Assembly: GCA_026390775.1 (NCBI GenBank)
Contig: JAPLFF010000007.1
Location: 1,426,001-1,490,000, forward strand
Length of the DNA: 64,000 nucleotides
Direction: 5' to 3'
Source of the DNA: Ignavibacteriales bacterium
GTDB taxonomy: Bacteria > Bacteroidota > Ignavibacteria > Ignavibacteriales > Melioribacteraceae
The first letter of the stretch is position 1. Every line of letters starts with the position of its first letter. The notes beneath the pieces were generated by a model. It saw nothing but the letters and a program-made list of their open reading frames with translations. It made no database searches and was not told the origin of the DNA. The translations under genes were made by a program, and so were the position numbers. Below are positions 59,817-64,000 of the stretch, piece by piece.

Positions 59817-61151
59817 TTAGTTAACCATGATTTCCTTTTCAACCACGTCAGCGAACAAAGTTGCAGATGTAGCGCGATTTATTCTCACTTCTACATAATC
59901 GCCTTTAACTAATTCATCATTCTTCGGTAACACGACAATTTTATTCGTATCTGTTCTTCCGGCAAGGAAATCATCCGATTTTTTACTACTGCCTTCAACA
60001 AGAATAATTTTTTCAGTCCCAATTTCCAACTGATTTATTTCGAAAGAAATTTTATGCTGAAGATCAATAATATCGTTGAGCCGTTTGGCTTTTACTTCTT
60101 CGGGAACATCATCAATCATATCAAATGCTTTTGTCCCTTCACGAGGAGAATACTTAAACATAAACGCTCCATCGTAACGAACTTTTTGAATGATGTCAAG
60201 TGTCATCAAATGATCTTCAATTGTTTCACCCGGGAAACCGGCAATGATATCAGTTGAAAAACTTACACCCGGAATTATTGTGCGCGCTTTTTCAATTAAG
60301 TTAAGATAATGTTCTATCGTATAAGTTCTGTTCATCAATTCAAGTATTCTGTTAGAGCCGGATTGAACAGGCAGATGAATATAGTTGCAAATATTTTGAT
60401 GTTCGGCAATTGTGTAAAGAAGTTTGTCTGATAAATCCTGCGGATGAGAAGTAGTGAATCGAATGCGAATTGAATTATCTACTTTTGCCGAAGCTGCGAG
60501 AAGATCGGCGAAATCGTTTTTGTTATCAGAATAAGAATTTACATTTTGTCCAAGAAGAGTTACTTCGCGGAATCCTCTTGCTGAAAGTTGTTTTATTTCT
60601 TCAATAATTGATTCTAACGAGCGGCTTCGCTCTCGCCCTCGGGTGAATGGAACAACGCAGAATGTGCAAAATTTATCACAGCCGCGCATAACGGAAATCC
60701 ATGCATTCAATCCGTCTTCACGATACGGAATAATATCATCATAAGTTTCTGTGCGGGAAAGTTTAACTCCAATTCCTTTTTCTCCGCCAAAAGCAGAATC
60801 TATAAATTCAGGCAACCGTCTATATTCATCCGGACCAACAACAAGATCAACAATTTTTTTCTCTTCGATCAAATTTTTTCGCAGGCGTTCTGCCATACAT
60901 CCTAATATACCTATAACTGTTCCAGGTTTTCTTCTTTTGATACCGCGCAGATGTTCAAGTCGGGAATAAATTTTCTGCTCGGCATTATCGCGAATGCTGC
61001 ATGTGTTAAGAAGAATTACATTAGCATCCTCAATTTCTTTTGCTAATTCATATCCTTGATTTTTCAAAATGCCCATTACCAATTCAGTATCAGCAAAATT
61101 CATTTGGCAGCCGTAAGTTTCGATGTATATATTATTTTTGCTCTTGTTCAT
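59817..61151 (-). CDS. miaB: tRNA-2-methylthio-N6-dimethylallyladenosine synthase
   Basis: 444 residues from ATG 61151; the upstream frame to 61187 is repeat-derived. MTTase N-domain cysteines (YGCQMN, NTCSIRDNAEQK, LGCMAERL), radical-SAM CDKFCTFCVVPFTRG, and a C-terminal TRAM domain. It methylthiolates i6A37 in tRNAs reading UNN codons. The DNA around the start contains GAACAAGTATAAAGACCATGAACAAG repeat text (boxes of at most 20 bases), so the 5' end has been remodelled. Confidence 0.95.
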   Translation of the reverse strand: MNKSKNNIYIETYGCQMNFADTELVMGILKNQGYELAKEIEDANVILLNTCSIRDNAEQKIYSRLEHLRGIKRRKPGTVIGILGCMAERLRKNLIEEKKIVDLVVGPDEYRRLPEFIDSAFGGEKGIGVKLSRTETYDDIIPYREDGLNAWISVMRGCDKFCTFCVVPFTRGRERSRSLESIIEEIKQLSARGFREVTLLGQNVNSYSDNKNDFADLLAASAKVDNSIRIRFTTSHPQDLSDKLLYTIAEHQNICNYIHLPVQSGSNRILELMNRTYTIEHYLNLIEKARTIIPGVSFSTDIIAGFPGETIEDHLMTLDIIQKVRYDGAFMFKYSPREGTKAFDMIDDVPEEVKAKRLNDIIDLQHKISFEINQLEIGTEKIILVEGSSKKSDDFLAGRTDTNKIVVLPKNDELVKGDYVEVRINRATSATLFADVVEKEIMVN

Positions 61152-61322
61152 GGTCTTTATACTTGTTCGTGATAGAAACACTATCAATAAAACGGGGGTG
61201 AAAAGTTATAAAGATTGGGTTAGATTTACAATATTATTCCCCTTTATGAATACATACGGCACTATCAGTATTCTGTTAATTTGTTATCTTTATATAAATG
61301 ATTTAGTACTGAGAAAAAATTT

Positions 61323-62120
61323 ATGGATATAAATCAGCTTAAAAAACTTGCCGCAGAAAAAGCTGTAGAAGAAATTTCATCGGGGATGGTAATTGGTCTC
61401 GGATCAGGCAGTACAGTTCAATTTGCCTTAGAAAAAATTTCTGAAAGAATAAAAAATGGCGAACTTAAAAATATTGTTGGTATTCCGAGTTCTTCAAAAA
61501 CTGAAAAGGAAGCAATTCGTCTCGGAATTCCGCTTACGACTCTTAATGAATTGATAACCTTGCCTACCGGCAGGCAGGTTGAGAATGGAGAATGGAGAAT
61601 TAAAAGTAAAAGATCATCCTCAATTCTCAACCTTGCCTGCCGACAGGCAGGTTCGCAATTCTCAATTGGTTTAACCATTGACGGCGCAGATGAATTTGAT
61701 GATGAACTTAATCTTATAAAAGGCGGCGGAGGTGCGCTATTACGCGAAAAAATATTAGCACAAGCAAGTAAAAGATTGATCATCATTACAGACGAATCAA
61801 AACATTCCAAACATCTTGGAACAAAGTGGCCGGTGCCTATTGAGGTGTTGAAATTCTCTGTCGGTACAGAAAAAAAATTTTTAGAATCTCTCAATGCTAA
61901 AGTTGAACTAAGAAAAAATTCTGATGGATCTAATTACATAACGGACGAAAACAATTTTATACTTGATGCAAACTTTGGCAAAATAAGAAAGGTGAAAGAG
62001 CTTTCGGATATTTTAAATGATCGTGCTGGAATAGTGGGACATGGTTTGTTTATTGGATTAGCTGATCAAATTATTTGTGCTAAAGAATCCGGGATAGAGA
62101 TTTTTACGGGAAATTCTTAA
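61323..62120 (+). CDS. rpiA: Ribose-5-phosphate isomerase A with in-frame repeat insertion
   Basis: 265 residues, about 35 longer than usual. The active-site segments are GLGSGSTVQFALEKISER, GIPSSSKTEKEA, the GLTIDGADEFD loop, KGGGGALLREKI and FSVGTEKKF. Residues 80-115 interrupt the protein between NELI and IGLTIDG with a stretch encoded by two oppositely oriented palindromic repeats and an ATTCTCAATTCTC-type text. The frame is kept, so the enzyme may still fold with a loop at that place. It interconverts ribose-5-P and ribulose-5-P. Plus-strand single gene. Confidence 0.95.
   Translation: MDINQLKKLAAEKAVEEISSGMVIGLGSGSTVQFALEKISERIKNGELKNIVGIPSSSKTEKEAIRLGIPLTTLNELITLPTGRQVENGEWRIKSKRSSSILNLACRQAGSQFSIGLTIDGADEFDDELNLIKGGGGALLREKILAQASKRLIIITDESKHSKHLGTKWPVPIEVLKFSVGTEKKFLESLNAKVELRKNSDGSNYITDENNFILDANFGKIRKVKELSDILNDRAGIVGHGLFIGLADQIICAKESGIEIFTGNS
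61560..61667. repeat. Palindromic repeat insertion inside rpiA
   Basis: Two TGCCTGCCGGCAGGCA-like palindromes (61561-61576 and 61634-61649) lie in inverted orientation, each next to a GAGAATGGAGAA/ATTCTCAATTCTC text, and together form a large imperfect inverted repeat of 108 bases. Its translation includes PTGRQ and ACRQAG. Length is a multiple of three. Confidence 0.8.
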
Positions 62121-62184
62121 AAAATTGGTGTCCTCCTGTCTCTGTGATATACCTCCTAAAAAGATTTTTTCTTTAAAAATTATG

Positions 62185-62213
62185 TTGACAAGTAATATTT
62201 GAATTCATATTTT
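62185..62213 (+). promoter_or_regulatory. Likely promoter of the large secreted protein gene
   Basis: TTGACA at 62185-62190, a 17-base spacer and TATTTT at 62208-62213, giving a transcription start near 62220 and a ~315-base leader. The TATTTTG sequence also fits a Bacteroidota -7 box. Confidence 0.45.
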
Positions 62214-62217
62214 GTTG

Positions 62218-62236
62218 TTGTCCTTGGTAAGGACAA
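62218..62236 (+). promoter_or_regulatory. 5'-terminal hairpin of the long leader
   Basis: TTGTCCTT (62218-62225), loop GGT, AAGGACAA (62229-62236), perfect 8-bp stem right at the predicted transcript start. Such stems protect mRNA ends. The remaining leader up to 62534 is A+T-rich and contains a tiny ORF with a strong ribosome site but no other recognisable element. Confidence 0.4.
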
Positions 62237-62441
62237 AGAAAAAATATAGTGAATATGCTCAAATTATCGTTGTTGTGTGTGATGAAAATAGATGAAGATC
62301 TATATTCATTTTATTTTTTTAAAGTAAAGTTGTAGATCAATTAACATAAGCATATAAAATAAATGAAGTTAAGTTTTTATCTCGACGGAGAGTGTGTGAA
62401 ATTAAATAACAAAGTAATAACAAAAACAAAGGAGGATATAC

Positions 62442-62465
62442 ATGCAAGAACTCTTACCAACTTAA
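62442..62465 (+). CDS. Seven-codon leader ORF
   Basis: ATG CAA GAA CTC TTA CCA ACT TAA preceded by AAAGGAGGATATAC, one of the best ribosome sites in the window. It lies 70 bases before the large gene. Too short to be a protein; may be a leader or a decoy site. Confidence 0.3.
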   Translation: MQELLPT

Positions 62466-62534
62466 GGACGTTAGAGTTTTTAATGTGTGTGTGTAAAACT
62501 GAATTTGAATATTTAATTAATTAAGGAGTAACAA

Positions 62535-64000
62535 ATGAATTTCAAAAACCTCTTAAAATTTAGTACGCTCGCCTTTCTTTTTACGATCGTACTAAGTTCA
62601 TTATCATTCGCTCAGGTTCGATATTTGAACTCGACTGATGGTGATGACAGCTATACGGGAGTGAATGAGACTAATAGCCCTCTCGGTACTGGTCCCAAAA
62701 AGACCATTGAGGGTGCATATTCCGCATTCCCTACTAATAGTACTGTTTATATGAAGGCTGGCGAATATCATTACAATCAAATAACCGCAGTAGATGCCAA
62801 TGGTGCTTCTGGTGGTAATGATGATAATGGTGTTCAGTTTGACAGTCCTGCTAAAAACATGACTTTTATAATCCAAACTTATAATAGTTCTAGCGTAGTT
62901 TATTTGAATGGAACTGTTGCGGGTGCTTTTGTAGTTAATGCCCCTGGTAAAACAATTAAATTCCAAGGCGCAGATCCGGCCACACAATCAGTAAGCATTA
63001 ACAATGGCCCATTCTTTAATACAGCAACAAATGCTATTACTCTAACAGCAGGTACATTAGATGTTAGCGGTCTTCTTAGCTTTAATGTTGGTGGTTCTGT
63101 TACTACTATGACAAGAACGGGCGGTACCCTTGTTGGTTCATTTACTTATAGCGCAGCTGCTAGAACTATGTTATATAATAGTGCTGCAGCCGATGCACAA
63201 ACATCAGGCGGTGAATTACAGACAGCATTGAGTGGCGCAAGTGATTTAAATATTGCAAAAACTGGCGGTTCATTAAGTATTACACAAAATCTTACAATGA
63301 CAACCGGCGGTACATTAAGAAATACAGGTACAGGTTCTGCAACAATTTCCGGTACAGTTACAATTGCCGGTGCCGCTGCAGCTCCAAGTACAATCTCCTT
63401 AACAGGCACAGGTGCTTTAACTTTATCAAATACAGTTACAATCAGTTCACGGAATGAAACATGGGGAACTTTCATTAATAAAAACGGCGCAGGTACTTTA
63501 ACTATAAGCGGCGCTCTTAATATTAACCATGGCGGTACTACCGGATCAGATTTAGATGACGGAGCCGCTTACGGTGCATGGGCTGGCGGTACAAATATTG
63601 TAAAGAATAATAATACTACTGGTAAACTATCTTTATCAGGTTTAATTACATTTGGTAAATATACTGACGGTGTACCAGCCGATTGGTATGTTTACGTTAC
63701 ATTATCAAACATTGCCGGTGCTACAACTGAAATTGGTAACACAACATCAGTTTGGTATGGCAAAATAGAAAATGATGGTGCGGCTGGTAAGATCAACTTG
63801 GTTGGCAATCTTACAATGAAATCAAATGCAGGCGCTTTAGTTGGTCCTCTTTCTAATAATTCTGCTAGTGGCATAATTGCACTTGGCGGAAATACACTAA
63901 AGATTGCAACGGCTGCTGCCGGCGCAATTAGAAATGCCGGTTCTATTACAAGTACAGCTGCTGGTTTGCTTGATTTTAACAACCCCAGTACTAGTGGTAC
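62535..64000 (+). CDS. Large secreted repetitive beta-helix-like protein, partial
   Basis: Open from ATG 62535 (AAGGAG site 6-11 bases upstream) to the right edge, 488 codons. Signal peptide: positively charged start, hydrophobic core LAFLFTIVLSSLSFA, cleavage after SFA-Q. The mature N-terminus RYLNSTDGDDSYTG resembles the start of right-handed parallel beta-helix proteins, followed by endless Gly/Thr/Ser/Ala/Asn-rich repeats (GGTLRNTGTGSATISGT type). Likely a surface or secreted protein with a T9SS domain beyond the edge. High codon regularity on this strand also creates long antisense frames, which are not genes. Confidence 0.85.
   Translation, partial: MNFKNLLKFSTLAFLFTIVLSSLSFAQVRYLNSTDGDDSYTGVNETNSPLGTGPKKTIEGAYSAFPTNSTVYMKAGEYHYNQITAVDANGASGGNDDNGVQFDSPAKNMTFIIQTYNSSSVVYLNGTVAGAFVVNAPGKTIKFQGADPATQSVSINNGPFFNTATNAITLTAGTLDVSGLLSFNVGGSVTTMTRTGGTLVGSFTYSAAARTMLYNSAAADAQTSGGELQTALSGASDLNIAKTGGSLSITQNLTMTTGGTLRNTGTGSATISGTVTIAGAAAAPSTISLTGTGALTLSNTVTISSRNETWGTFINKNGAGTLTISGALNINHGGTTGSDLDDGAAYGAWAGGTNIVKNNNTTGKLSLSGLITFGKYTDGVPADWYVYVTLSNIAGATTEIGNTTSVWYGKIENDGAAGKINLVGNLTMKSNAGALVGPLSNNSASGIIALGGNTLKIATAAAGAIRNAGSITSTAAGLLDFNNPSTSG

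Noticed and set aside
62604-63982. Several long minus-strand open frames at the right edge
   Set aside because: They lie antisense to a continuous plus-strand secreted-protein frame and arise from its GGT/ACA-rich codons; no starts or ribosome sites.

Overview
The window looks like a chromosomal segment of an Ignavibacteria/Chlorobi-Bacteroidota group bacterium. The main pointers are a secreted GH13 amylase ending in a type IX secretion sorting domain, a GWxTD-domain protein, TonB-plug and BamA-like outer-membrane proteins, an Mla lipid transport set, a low G+C content and many degenerate interspersed repeats. Taxonomy is inferred from gene content only; there is no rRNA here.

Layout. 1-2.3 kb: ArsA-type ATPase with an ArsD-like partner (cut by the left edge), then a PaaX-family regulator with a perfect palindromic operator. 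2.4-2.8 kb: two decayed tyrosine-recombinase tails. 3.1-9.2 kb: a methyltransferase and a four-gene SsuABC/TauABC-like importer operon, one gene of which looks like a membrane-anchored double binding protein. 9.7-14.6 kb: a mobile element core (primase-helicase, integrase, excisionase-like protein, hypothetical protein with iteron-like repeats). 15.1-23.2 kb: a defence-like block with a DUF3800 protein, a palindrome-controlled 57-aa gene, a sigma-like/140-aa/ImmA-IrrE operon on the minus strand and, divergently, a ComEC-like metallo-beta-lactamase translationally overlapped with a 750-aa E2-E1-JAB fusion, then a convergent membrane patatin phospholipase. 23.3-26.1 kb: a phage-type lysis cassette (M15 endolysin, small membrane coiled coil, holin) and a DUF6266-like protein. 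26.1-28.3 kb: a secreted hypothetical, repeats, a nested inverted-repeat element and tRNA-Thr(TGT), whose 3' end faces the accessory block.

28.4-62.1 kb is mostly core genome, largely on the minus strand: SpoU methyltransferase, amylase, TonB-type receptor, HU, a redox group (flavoprotein, two thioredoxin-fold proteins), an EVE-domain gene remnant, UvrA, MlaDFE, YraN-RnhB-BamA-like, a PfkB sugar kinase, RimO, CdsA, a CPBP protease, a glycosyltransferase/AAG/TPR operon, LptE plus a sigma-54 activator, a SPOR protein, MiaB and RpiA. 62.2-64 kb: a long-leader gene for a large repetitive secreted protein that runs off the right edge.

Two themes stand out. First, the ubiquitin-like-conjugation module (MBL + E2-E1-JAB) with a putative protease/sigma switch next to it and no visible ubiquitin-like protein. 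Second, several families of short palindromic or degenerate repeats sit between genes and also inside genes in frame (integrase, RpiA, and the amino termini of a BamA-like protein and the endolysin), so they add peptide segments to proteins or supply start codons.
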